The translations under genes were made by a program, and so were the position numbers. The notes below the pieces were generated by a model, which saw only the letters and a list, made by a program, of their open reading frames with translations, ran no database searches and was not told where the DNA came from. From the NCBI RefSeq assembly GCF_017355955.1, contig NZ_JAFFID010000001.1, positions 1,054,001 through 1,118,000 on the forward strand: a stretch of DNA of 64,000 nucleotides, written 5' to 3'. The DNA is from Sabulibacter ruber. GTDB lineage: Bacteria > Bacteroidota > Bacteroidia > Cytophagales > Hymenobacteraceae. Positions 34,246 through 42,617 of this stretch are shown piece after piece (position 1 is the stretch's first letter; each line of letters starts with the position of its first letter).

Positions 34246-36801
34246 CTATTCTTCCAGAACTGTTTCTTCAGAAGCCGCTTTCTCCTGGATGATTCCTTTC
34301 AGAAGTTCCACATCTTTGGCCAATTGCAGGATCTCAGCTTGCAGAGGTGCCAGCGTTGGCTGTGTCCGCAACGATGCATCCACTTTTCTCAGCCGGGCAG
34401 ATAACTTTTTGGCTCCCACTTGACCGGTTCTGCCCGCTAACCGATGCAGAGTTTCCAGAACCTCATTTGGATTTTGTTCGGAGAGCGACAAGAATAGCAC
34501 TTCCAGATCCTGCCCGGTTTCCGTGATGAATTGGTCCAGTACCGCCTTCAACATTTCCTCGTCCTGACCCAGCATTTGCCGCAACGGGCTTAGATCCAGC
34601 TCTACGCCTACAACCGGTGCCTCCACTGGGAGCGTTTGAATAGAAGCCACTCTGCCATTTACCACCGTCATCAACTCCTGTTCCCGGAAAGGTTTCATGA
34701 GCAATCCGTCAAATCCTTGGGCCAGGATGGATTCCCGTTCCTCGGGCAAAGCCTCAGCGGTAAGCGCGAAGATCTGCACGTCTGAATTGATTTTCTGCCG
34801 CAGGGCTCGGCATAGCTCTATCCCGTTCAAGCCCGGCATGCGGATGTCCAGCAAGACCAAACCAATGTTTTCGTCCCATTCTTTGTGCAGCAAGGAGGCA
34901 GCGTCATGCGTGCAGGTACAAGCCACTCCGTTTTTGCGCAGAATAGAGCCGCACAGTTCCAGAATAAAGGCGTCATCATCTACCACCAATACTTTGCCGG
35001 TTTTCAAAGGCTTTTCTTTCTCGGGAAGCAACCGGGTATCAGGTTTCTCTATTTGCTGAGGGGCTTGGGTAAACGGCAACTGAATCTGGAAAACTGAGCC
35101 TTTGCCTACCTCACTTTGCACCGTTACCGTTCCGTTTTGCCCCTCGGCCAAAGCCTTGACAATGCTCAGCCCTAGTCCGGTACCTCCGCGGGTCCCTCCC
35201 GCTGCGCCATGCGCCTGCTCAAAGGAATGGAAAATAGTCTCCAGTTTATCAGAGGGGATGCCCAACCCGGTGTCAGAAACCTTGAACCTGAAATCAGCCT
35301 GGTTCTGGAAATCTACCGCCGAAACGGAAACGGTTACGCCGCCCACATCGGTGAACTTGATGGCGTTGCTGATGAGGTTGTACAGCATTTGCCGCAGCCG
35401 GAAGGGATCGCCCACGTAGGTCTGGTCTCCGGAAACCGAGTACTCCAGTTCCAGTTGAAGATGCTTCTGAAAAGCGGCTACCTGCATGGTCTCCACCACC
35501 TCGGTGACCAGTTGCTTCATGTCAAAAGGTTGCTGCTCAAACGTGAATTTCCCAGACACAATGCGGCTGTAATCCAGCACTTCATTCACAATGTGCAGCA
35601 GGTGCTCCGAGGATTGGTAAATGGCATCCAGGGCTTTGCGCGAGGGTTTCTCCTGGGTTCTGATCTGCTCAGAGAAACCCAGAATGGCCTGTAGCGGGGT
35701 CCTGATTTCGTGGCTCATATTGGCCAGGAACTGCTGTTTCACCTGCCCTAACTGCTCGGCTTCCTCTTTGGCGGCAATGAGCGCTTTGCGGTATTTGTTG
35801 CTGCGGGAAATATCAAGGAAAATCAGGAAGACGAACAGCGCAGATCCCAGTGAAAACAGAATCATGATGTTGTCAATACGATCAATGCTGCCGTTCACTA
35901 CTTCTTTGGCGGCCTGGTTGTTCTGCTGCATGGCTGCCAGTTCCTCGGCCTCAATGGTGCGCAGGATGTTCAGCAACTGGCTATGCAACTGGCTGTTGGC
36001 CGTTACCCACTGCATCTCCCGACTCAATAGTTGGGTGGTGCGTTGGTGGTGCTCGCGCTCAATGCGGCGCATCATTTTTTCCACTTTCCAGATCACGCTG
36101 TCTTGCCGGGCCACTGAAAGCGTGTCTACCTGCACCTGCAGCTCTTCCTGTACCTGTTTCAAAGCTGCCGGCAGCTCCTCCTTTTTCCCGCCAAACAAGC
36201 GGCCTAAGAAGGATTGCTTCTGTTTTTTAGGTGCTTCGGCTAAAACTTCCTCAGAAGGCAGAATGGTAGTGGTGGTGATTTTCTTGCTGGCCGTTACCAC
36301 GGTGCTGTCAACCTGAGGCTTGCTTTTGGCGATTTCCTGGGAGATTCCGGCAATCCGGCGGGAAAGGGCCTCGTTTCGGTTCATGTCAATCCTCAGCTTC
36401 ACGTATTGGTTGTAGAGCCTTTCACGCTGCAGAAGCTTGGTTTCCATGGAGTTCAGCAGGCGAAGTTGCTGCGGATTGTCGGCGCAGTAGGCCCGCAAAG
36501 AATCCAGCGTCAGTTGCAGTTGCTTTATCTTGGCTTTGAAACGGTACTGCGGTTTGGCGGGAGTGCGGGTGGCATGCGCCCGTTGCAGTTGGTCTAACTG
36601 GGCGAGGCTCTGAAACAGGGAGTTGACGGTGCGGAGTTTCTCGTTGGGCGCTGAAACATCCTCCACCGTAAGCAGGATGTTTTTGAACCCTTTGTGCGTG
36701 ATGGACCAGGACATGGCCACCGCCAGGACACCCAACAAAACCGCGGCAATAATCTTACCCCGGATAGATTGGAGAGAGAACGTTTCTTTGACCTTGGGCA
36801 T
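34246..36801 (-). CDS. Hybrid sensor histidine kinase with receiver and Hpt domains
   Basis: 851 residues. Membrane helices at about 15-35 and 310-330 frame a periplasmic or sensing part that is largely helical and charged, with a coiled coil. HisKA follows with the phospho-histidine near 362 in 'FLANMSHEIRTPLQAIL'. The HATPase has the N box 'YNLISNAIKFT' and G boxes 'DTGLGIPSDK' and 'GGTRGGTGLGLSIVKAL'. The receiver has its Asp near 648 in 'LVLLDIRMPG'. The C-terminal Hpt domain carries histidine in 'TLHRLAGRTGQVGA' near 785. This is a full His-Asp-His relay in one chain. It must pass phosphate on to a separate regulator, and the sigma-54 protein opposite is a candidate. Confidence 0.93.
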   Translation of the reverse strand: MPKVKETFSLQSIRGKIIAAVLLGVLAVAMSWSITHKGFKNILLTVEDVSAPNEKLRTVNSLFQSLAQLDQLQRAHATRTPAKPQYRFKAKIKQLQLTLDSLRAYCADNPQQLRLLNSMETKLLQRERLYNQYVKLRIDMNRNEALSRRIAGISQEIAKSKPQVDSTVVTASKKITTTTILPSEEVLAEAPKKQKQSFLGRLFGGKKEELPAALKQVQEELQVQVDTLSVARQDSVIWKVEKMMRRIEREHHQRTTQLLSREMQWVTANSQLHSQLLNILRTIEAEELAAMQQNNQAAKEVVNGSIDRIDNIMILFSLGSALFVFLIFLDISRSNKYRKALIAAKEEAEQLGQVKQQFLANMSHEIRTPLQAILGFSEQIRTQEKPSRKALDAIYQSSEHLLHIVNEVLDYSRIVSGKFTFEQQPFDMKQLVTEVVETMQVAAFQKHLQLELEYSVSGDQTYVGDPFRLRQMLYNLISNAIKFTDVGGVTVSVSAVDFQNQADFRFKVSDTGLGIPSDKLETIFHSFEQAHGAAGGTRGGTGLGLSIVKALAEGQNGTVTVQSEVGKGSVFQIQLPFTQAPQQIEKPDTRLLPEKEKPLKTGKVLVVDDDAFILELCGSILRKNGVACTCTHDAASLLHKEWDENIGLVLLDIRMPGLNGIELCRALRQKINSDVQIFALTAEALPEERESILAQGFDGLLMKPFREQELMTVVNGRVASIQTLPVEAPVVGVELDLSPLRQMLGQDEEMLKAVLDQFITETGQDLEVLFLSLSEQNPNEVLETLHRLAGRTGQVGAKKLSARLRKVDASLRTQPTLAPLQAEILQLAKDVELLKGIIQEKAASEETVLEE

Positions 36802-36900
36802 CCCTGACAGGCGTTAAGTTCATCAACCAAACGGTCAATCTTACTTAAAAGTACAGAAAAACCGCCTAAATGCCATGAGAACGCTCCGAATCCTGCTCTG

Positions 36901-39000
36901 CTAGCGCAGCTTTATCCGCCAGGCGCCTTCCTCTTCCAGCACGTGTACTTTGTAACCAGCCGCCCTGAGTTCGGTGGCTTTTCTGGCGGTATAGCGCCGG
37001 GAATTGGTCTGGTCCAGGATTACGTGACGAGTGGCAACTATCTCTTTCAAGCGATCTGCCGGAGCCCACACGTTGTCTTGCAACACCACGGCATCCAACG
37101 GTACAGGATTTATTATCCCACGGGGTAAACGCCTAAGCCAAAGCAGTTTCTTCCCTTGCCAGACCAGCAGTTGGTTGCCTTCCGGGGTGAAGGTAAAAGG
37201 CAGAACCGGTTTTGTGCTTGTTTGGGTAAAATCAGCCTCCAAACGGCTTTCCTGCCGAACGCCTTTCGCCCACCAATAAGGCTGCACCTGATACGAAAAC
37301 AACTGCGGTTGGGAGTAGAAAGCCGAATCGGCGGAAAAAAGGACTTGCCGGCCCTGCACCAAGCTGACGGCGCTGCTCCGCCGGACACTGTGAAGCACCA
37401 GTTCCTGGGTGTGGCGCTGGTAAAAAGCCTCGGTAAGCTCTGTGCCGGAGATAAAAGCCAGACACAGCACCGAGGTTGCCAACCAAACCAGCTGCCTCCG
37501 GACCAGGAACACGACCACAAAAATCAGGAACAGGTACAAAGCAACCACTTGCCCGGGGGTGATCACGAAGCCGTCCAGAATGGAAACCGGCCAGCGCTCC
37601 AGCCACAGCAAAAGTTCGTTCATCAGCCAAAGCGTCCACTCCAGTAATTGACCTAATATCCCGTTTACCACCGGGAGCCAGAAAAGCAGCATAAATGCCA
37701 CTCCAAGGTACAGGGCAATGGAAGAAAGCGGCACGGCAATGAGGTTGGCTACCCAGAAGTACACGGGGAACTGATGGAAGTAATACAAACTTAAAGGGAA
37801 AGTAGCCAATTGCGCTGCCACCGAGATCGCCAGCAATTCCCAGACAAGCCTTACCAGTTTTTGCTCAGGGTTCCATAGTTGCAGGAACAAAGGTTGCAGC
37901 AGCACAATGCCCGCCACGGCCAGAAAGGAAAGCTGGAAACCAACATCGAACAGGAAGTTGGGCTCATACAACAGCAACACCAAGGCTACAATGGCCAGCG
38001 TGTTCAGGATTGAGGACTTCCGCTGGATCAATCGGCCAAGTTCCACCAACGAGAACATGCACACCGACCTCAGCACCGATGCCGACAAGCCTGTCACAAA
38101 CGCATAAAACCAGACCACGCCCACAATCACCAGAAACACCGCCAACCGGCTGGTCTTGGAACGTCGTAGGGGTTGTAACAGCATCAACAGCACGCCATAC
38201 AGCAAACCCACGTGCAAGCCGCTCACCGCCAGCACGTGCATGGTGCCGGTACGGGCGTAGGCATTCCTGAGAGCGGCATCCAGATCATCCTGCACACCTA
38301 ACACCAGCGCATGCGCAATGGTCAACTCCCGGGCTTGTTGGATATGTTCTTTGAAAGCGCTCTCCAGCCTCTTCCTCACGTGCAGACTGATCGCGACCAA
38401 AGCACTGGGTGGTTCATTCCCTATAACAAGCCAGTGACTGACGGGCAGGTAGGCCTGCCACTGGATGTGCTTCAGGATTAGATACCGTTTGTAATCGAAC
38501 TGGTAAGGATTAGCGGAGGCTGCTGGTGGAGTAAGGTTCCCTTGTACTAGCAATTGATGACCGTATTGGAGGGAATCGGCTTGAGGTGAGCGAGGGAAGA
38601 AAACTGCCACCTGTCCTTTGGCCAGGTACCACTTTCCGTTAGCAAGCACCGCCTCCACTCTGCCCACTGAACTGACCGATTTAGGCTTCAACGCCACCGC
38701 TTTGACCAGCGTGATTTTATAATGGCTAATCTGCTGAGTAGGGACTGTAAGTGTTTCCGGTCTGTTTTTCAAGGAACTGCCCCAAAACGCAATTACCATT
38801 ACGGTGAGCATTCCAATTGCCCCGGCCCATCTTCTTCTCCTAGCCAACGGGCGCTGCCTGGCCCACCACCGTACTGCCAGAAACAGCAGTACCATAAAAG
38901 CCACTGCCGGTCCTGCAAAAGAAAAGCGGTGGCCTACGGCGTGGAACAGGATGATTCCCAGTACAAAGCAGCCCATCAAACGCATTGCACCGGTGATCAT
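36901..39000 (-). CDS. comEC: ComEC/Rec2-family DNA uptake channel
   Basis: 699 residues with about ten or more membrane helices. The N-terminal DUF4131/OB-type part lies near 60-180. The competence motif 'HVLAVSGLHVGLLYGVLL' is near 255-272, and the helix bundle continues to about 510. The C-terminal region (530-699) is short and lacks the HxHxDH metallo-beta-lactamase motif, although it still has fold-like pieces ('LDAVVLQDNVWAPADRL' and 'TRHVILDQTNSRRYTARKA'). Full-length ComEC of Gram-positive bacteria carries a nuclease-like domain there. It should pull single-stranded DNA across the inner membrane. It is a single gene. Confidence 0.9.
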   Translation of the reverse strand: MITGAMRLMGCFVLGIILFHAVGHRFSFAGPAVAFMVLLFLAVRWWARQRPLARRRRWAGAIGMLTVMVIAFWGSSLKNRPETLTVPTQQISHYKITLVKAVALKPKSVSSVGRVEAVLANGKWYLAKGQVAVFFPRSPQADSLQYGHQLLVQGNLTPPAASANPYQFDYKRYLILKHIQWQAYLPVSHWLVIGNEPPSALVAISLHVRKRLESAFKEHIQQARELTIAHALVLGVQDDLDAALRNAYARTGTMHVLAVSGLHVGLLYGVLLMLLQPLRRSKTSRLAVFLVIVGVVWFYAFVTGLSASVLRSVCMFSLVELGRLIQRKSSILNTLAIVALVLLLYEPNFLFDVGFQLSFLAVAGIVLLQPLFLQLWNPEQKLVRLVWELLAISVAAQLATFPLSLYYFHQFPVYFWVANLIAVPLSSIALYLGVAFMLLFWLPVVNGILGQLLEWTLWLMNELLLWLERWPVSILDGFVITPGQVVALYLFLIFVVVFLVRRQLVWLATSVLCLAFISGTELTEAFYQRHTQELVLHSVRRSSAVSLVQGRQVLFSADSAFYSQPQLFSYQVQPYWWAKGVRQESRLEADFTQTSTKPVLPFTFTPEGNQLLVWQGKKLLWLRRLPRGIINPVPLDAVVLQDNVWAPADRLKEIVATRHVILDQTNSRRYTARKATELRAAGYKVHVLEEEGAWRIKLR

Positions 39001-39330
39001 GGGTTAGTTGTTTAGATTTTTAGGAAGGTACAATAAATGAAAACCCCGGGAGCAACGCAGATGCTCATCAGAAAAGGCAATTTGAGATCCTTGGAACAGA
39101 TTTCTCAGGTATTTTGGGGTACCTGTCGCGTTCAGTTTCTCCATAAAGGACTTTCAAAATGGCTGCTTCTTTCTGAAAACCAGAGTATTTGCCAGTACGG
39201 GAAAGTGCTGCACTTTGATTTGGCTCTAGTTTATTGGAATAACTGGAATTTTCCTGAAGATGATAAAACTAGACTCAGGCTCTAATTTTGGTCTGTTTTT
39301 CTGAAAAGATGCTCAAAACAAGAGGCAAAA
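39001..39330. other. Intergenic region with a doubtful short open frame
   Basis: An 82-codon frame at 39037-39285 has no recognisable family and ends inside a copy-like AT-rich stretch. A GTTTT...AAAAC repeat copy lies at 39292-39320. I do not call a gene here. Confidence 0.4.
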
Positions 39331-39379
39331 AAAGACGGATGGGTGTTTCACACTTTTGGAGAAACACCCATCCGTCTTT
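39331..39379 (-). terminator. Strong terminator after phoH
   Basis: A perfect 19-base stem (AAAGACGGATGGGTGTTTC and its complement) with an 11-base loop lies 18 bases after the phoH stop. On the minus strand the stem runs into CTTTTTTTG. Confidence 0.9.
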
Positions 39380-39397
39380 AAATAAGTATTCTAAGAA

Positions 39398-40441
39398 TTA
39401 ATCTTCGTAACGGCGGAAATTCTGGCGGCGGCGGGGAGCATCCTGGAGTTCATATTCTCCGTTTTTCTCCCTTTCCTCGCGCTCTTTCTGGCGCTTGTCG
39501 TCAAACTTGGTGTACGCCTCCACAATGCTCTTCACCAAGCGGTGACGCACCACGTCCTCGGCCTGCATTTCCACAAACCCAATTCCTTTAATGTCCTTGA
39601 GCACGGTCATGGCCTCAATCAACCCCGAGCGTTGGTTGCGCGGTAAGTCAATCTGCGTGCGGTCACCGTTGATCATCACTTTAGAGGTGGGTCCCATACG
39701 GGTCATGAACATCTTGATCTGCATGGGCGTGGTGTTCTGGGCCTCGTCCAACAACACAAACGCGTTGTTGAGGGTACGCCCGCGCATGTACGCCAACGGA
39801 GCTATCTCTATGATTTTGTTTTCATAGTAGTATTTCAATTTCTCCACCGGAATCATTTCCTCCAGCGCGTCATAGATAGGCCGCAGATACGGGTCTACCT
39901 TGTCTTTCATGTCACCGGGCAGGAACCCAAGGCTTTCACCGGCTTCCACTACCGGACGCGAGATGATGATTTTCTTCACCTCTTTGTTTTTCAGCGCCCG
40001 CACGGCCATAGCCACCGAGATGAAGGTTTTACCAGTACCGGCTGGTCCCAGGGCAAACACCAGGTCGTTCTTGGCTACGGCATCCACCAACTTCTGCTGG
40101 CTGGGCGTTTTGGCCTTGATCACGCCTCCCTTGCTGCCATACACAATCACATCGGGCGAGGTAATCACCACGTCATCCTCAAAATCGTTATCGGCGGTCA
40201 GAAACTTGTGAACGCTTTTATCGGTGATTTTCCCGTATTGGTGATAATGTTCAATCAGGGAAGAAAGGATCTCGTGGATTTTGGTGATCTCAGGGGTTTG
40301 GCCCTGAATCTTTATCTCGTTGCCGCGTGAAATGATCTTGCTGCTTGGGAAAGCGGCGGCCAACTGTTTAATATTCTGATTCTCAAGACCTAGGAAATCT
40401 ACTAAAGAGACATTCTCCAGGGTTATAGTTTTTTCTACCAA
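39398..40441 (-). CDS. phoH: PhoH-like ATPase
   Basis: 347 residues. The N-terminal part (1-100) has a KH-like segment often found in PhoH2/PhoH-L proteins. The ATPase core shows Walker A 'GPAGTGKTFISVA' near 132, Walker B 'FVLLDEAQNTTPMQIKMFM' near 235, and 'GDRTQIDLPRNQRSGLIE'. The C-terminus is charged and arginine-rich ('RRRQNFRRYED'), suggesting RNA contact. In many bacteria the protein is linked to RNA handling with YbeY. It is a single-gene unit, divergent from the SAM hydrolase gene. Confidence 0.93.
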   Translation of the reverse strand: MVEKTITLENVSLVDFLGLENQNIKQLAAAFPSSKIISRGNEIKIQGQTPEITKIHEILSSLIEHYHQYGKITDKSVHKFLTADNDFEDDVVITSPDVIVYGSKGGVIKAKTPSQQKLVDAVAKNDLVFALGPAGTGKTFISVAMAVRALKNKEVKKIIISRPVVEAGESLGFLPGDMKDKVDPYLRPIYDALEEMIPVEKLKYYYENKIIEIAPLAYMRGRTLNNAFVLLDEAQNTTPMQIKMFMTRMGPTSKVMINGDRTQIDLPRNQRSGLIEAMTVLKDIKGIGFVEMQAEDVVRHRLVKSIVEAYTKFDDKRQKEREEREKNGEYELQDAPRRRQNFRRYED

Positions 40442-40551
40442 AGGCTATTTCCGTTTATTAAAGTGGTTATAAAACCAATCTACTGAAAATATAGTAGATT
40501 TGTTATAAGACAAAACTAGAAATAATTAAGTTCTTTTGACCGACCGTTCCC

Positions 40552-41328
40552 ATGGGAATTCTTACCTTCTTGTCAGACTTTGGTACCACAGACCACTACG
40601 TGGCCGCCGTAAAAGCTAAAATACTGACTATCAATCCTGCACAAGTTATTGTAGACATCTCGCACCACATTGAGCCGTTCAATATTCCGCACGGCTACCA
40701 TGTCATGAACGCGGTGTACCAGGACTTCCCCAAGGGCACAGTACACATGATTGCGGTGGATACCCACGGCACCCGCAGCGGCCGCTACCAGGTGGCCCGC
40801 CACAACGGCCACTATTTTATCTGCGCCGACAACGGCCTGTTATCCCTGCTCACCGACAATGACCCTGAGCAATTGATTGACCTGCCCGAGCAACCCGATA
40901 CCTCTTCCCCAACCCGTGACATTATGGTACCTGCCGCCGTGGCGCTGGCCCAGGGCGCTTCCATGGCCGAGGTGGGTGAACTAGCCGATGGCATGGTCCA
41001 ACTCATCAACCGCCAGCTCCGCCTCAACGACCATTCCATTACCGGGCACGTGGTGCACGTAGACCACTACGGCAACCTGATCACCGACATCACCCAGGAC
41101 AGCGTGGACGCCATAGGGCACGGCCGCCGATTCTCTATCCATTTCAACCGCGAAGTGGTAGACAGAGTGAGCAGCCGCTACAACCAATCCAACGAAGGCG
41201 ACTGCGTAGCCCTCTTCAACCGCCAGGGTTTCCTGACCATTGGCATCAACAAAGGCCACGCCTCAGAACTGCTGGGCATGTACTTTGACTCCCCGGTTGA
41301 AATCAAATTCTCCCGCGATGCGGAATAA
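40552..41328 (+). CDS. SAM hydrolase / SAM hydroxide adenosyltransferase (DUF62)
   Basis: 258 residues, the usual size. The N-terminal domain starts 'MGILTFLSDFGTTDHYVAAV' with the conserved aspartate pair, followed by 'VDISHHIEPFNI' and 'AVDTHGTRSGRYQVARHNGH'. The C-terminal beta-barrel includes 'VVHVDHYGNLITDIT', with the conserved YGN. These enzymes split S-adenosylmethionine to adenosine and methionine with water; the related halogenases use chloride or fluoride. The water-type is by far the more likely here. It faces away from phoH, with about 110 bases for both promoters. Confidence 0.93.
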   Translation: MGILTFLSDFGTTDHYVAAVKAKILTINPAQVIVDISHHIEPFNIPHGYHVMNAVYQDFPKGTVHMIAVDTHGTRSGRYQVARHNGHYFICADNGLLSLLTDNDPEQLIDLPEQPDTSSPTRDIMVPAAVALAQGASMAEVGELADGMVQLINRQLRLNDHSITGHVVHVDHYGNLITDITQDSVDAIGHGRRFSIHFNREVVDRVSSRYNQSNEGDCVALFNRQGFLTIGINKGHASELLGMYFDSPVEIKFSRDAE

Positions 41329-41329
41329 T

Positions 41330-41466
41330 TAAGAATTGACAATTAGGAATTAAGAATAAACCTGGACTGAATGGCTTGACCTTTACTTCTTCCAAGGAAC
41401 CGAACGGCAAACGCCTGTGGACATAATTCCTCATATTTTCAATTCCTAATTCTTAATTCCTAATTA
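41330..41466. repeat. Inverted AT-rich repeats flanking a 70-base spacer
   Basis: AATTAGGAATTAAGAAT near 41341-41357 recurs inverted as ATTCTTAATTCCTAATT near 41449-41465. The whole lies between the SAM hydrolase and the monooxygenase-like gene. Such 'aattaggaattaag' repeats are a common intergenic type in Bacteroidota as far as I know. Confidence 0.6.
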
Positions 41467-41472
41467 CTTGCA

Positions 41473-41763
41473 ATGTTGATCAGAGTGGTACGGATGACCT
41501 TTCAGGAGGACAAAGTGGAAGCGTTTCTGGAAATATTCAAATCTTCACGGGACAAGATCAGCGCTTTTCCTGGTTGCCGAAGCGTGGAGCTGCTGCAGGA
41601 TTACCACTTGCCCCACGTGTACAGCACTTACAGCCACTGGGACTCAGACGAGGCCCTGAATAACTACCGCAAATCAGAACTGTTCGGGAGTGTCTGGAAA
41701 CCCACCAAAGCTTTGTTCGCGGAACCGGCGCAGGCTTTCTCCTTCAAGCCTGCTATTTTGTAA
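41473..41763 (+). CDS. ABM-type monooxygenase-fold protein
   Basis: 96 residues. It is a small dimeric alpha/beta-barrel of the antibiotic biosynthesis monooxygenase/YgiN type. It begins 'MLIRVVRMTFQEDKVEAFLE', continues 'FPGCRSVELLQDYHLPHVYS', and ends in a strand after 'WKPTKALFAEPAQAFSF'. The family acts on quinones, heme or acyl groups, but many members are unassigned. The gene starts right after an inverted repeat, and the gene at 41775 follows by 11 bases on the same strand. Confidence 0.85.
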   Translation: MLIRVVRMTFQEDKVEAFLEIFKSSRDKISAFPGCRSVELLQDYHLPHVYSTYSHWDSDEALNNYRKSELFGSVWKPTKALFAEPAQAFSFKPAIL

Positions 41764-41774
41764 TTGATTAGAGG

Positions 41775-42206
41775 ATGTTGAACGATAATCAACTAAAGTT
41801 AGAGGCCATCTGGAAAGATAAGCATATGTTTGAGTTGCGGATTTCTGCAAATAATGGGCGATATTCTGGAATAACTGAAGTTTACGAGGTATCTGATTCC
41901 TTGCTCGAATTCGTAACCGGCTTGTATGAATTTCCTGAGGGAAAAGAAAAGATATCTTACTCTTGCGGAGTAAAGGATGGGTATGCTTTCTTCAGAATGG
42001 ACTTCTATAGAATTGGCCGGTCGGGTATATGCGGAGTACTAGTAACAATGGAGGAAAGTGTATCAACGGAATACCGAAAGGAAGAAAAGCATAAACTCTC
42101 CCTGGAATTAATCATCGAATCTCACTCAATACCCATTTTTTGCAGAGAGTTAAAAAACTTAGCTGTAAATCAAAATGGTAGTGCTGTCTTGATGGGGATC
42201 AAGTAA
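41775..42206 (+). CDS. Protein of unknown function
   Basis: 143 residues, soluble, AT-richer than the neighbours. An alternating strand pattern dominates ('MFELRISANNGRYSGITEVY' and 'DGYAFFRMDFYRIGRSGI'), which suggests a small beta-sandwich or barrel. The C-terminal 45 residues are mixed. No catalytic motif. It follows the ABM gene by 11 bases. In other bacteria similar short proteins with 'ISxxNxxYSGxTEVY' can be found near immunity-type genes, but I cannot assign a function. Confidence 0.55.
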   Translation: MLNDNQLKLEAIWKDKHMFELRISANNGRYSGITEVYEVSDSLLEFVTGLYEFPEGKEKISYSCGVKDGYAFFRMDFYRIGRSGICGVLVTMEESVSTEYRKEEKHKLSLELIIESHSIPIFCRELKNLAVNQNGSAVLMGIK

Positions 42207-42617
42207 ATGCAAGTAGTTTTAGCTAAAATACTGCACTATAACATTGTTTAGACGCACCCAAGATTAGGTAAGATTAACCTTAAACTAAAGAAGTAATCGG
42301 CCAGTTTTAAAACTCCTTTTCTCATTCAAGGCATAAACTCGGCCCTTCAAACTCTTATTAAATTCTATCATAGCCTGCCTACTCTACCAATGGTTTTGTG
42401 CTTCTTCATTCAGGGCAGGTTTCCAGAAATCAGCTCTGAAACGTTTTTTACTTCACAAGCTTTCAAATCTTTTCTCACCTCCATCTCGTGGGTTTCTGAT
42501 CCTCAACCCCTCACAAGTCATTATAACCATAAACTATAAACTCATCAATAATATCAATTTGAACTATCAAGAGTAACCCGGCACTTTTGGGGCATTGATT
42601 CATTAACCAAGCCCAAA
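42207..42617. other. Intergenic region upstream of catalase
   Basis: About 410 bases with one copy of the GTTTT...AAAAC repeat in weak form (42416-42445). I see no gene. The region should contain the catalase promoter, but no OxyR-type or TAnnTTTG site stands out. Confidence 0.4.

Noticed and set aside
39037..39285. 82-codon open frame between comEC and phoH
   Set aside because: No recognisable motif and poor composition, and it ends next to a dispersed repeat. I cannot support it as a gene.
41330..41466. Miniature transposon suggested by inverted repeats
   Set aside because: The repeats are low-complexity AT sequences of a common intergenic type and no target-site duplication is visible. 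Reported only as a repeat.
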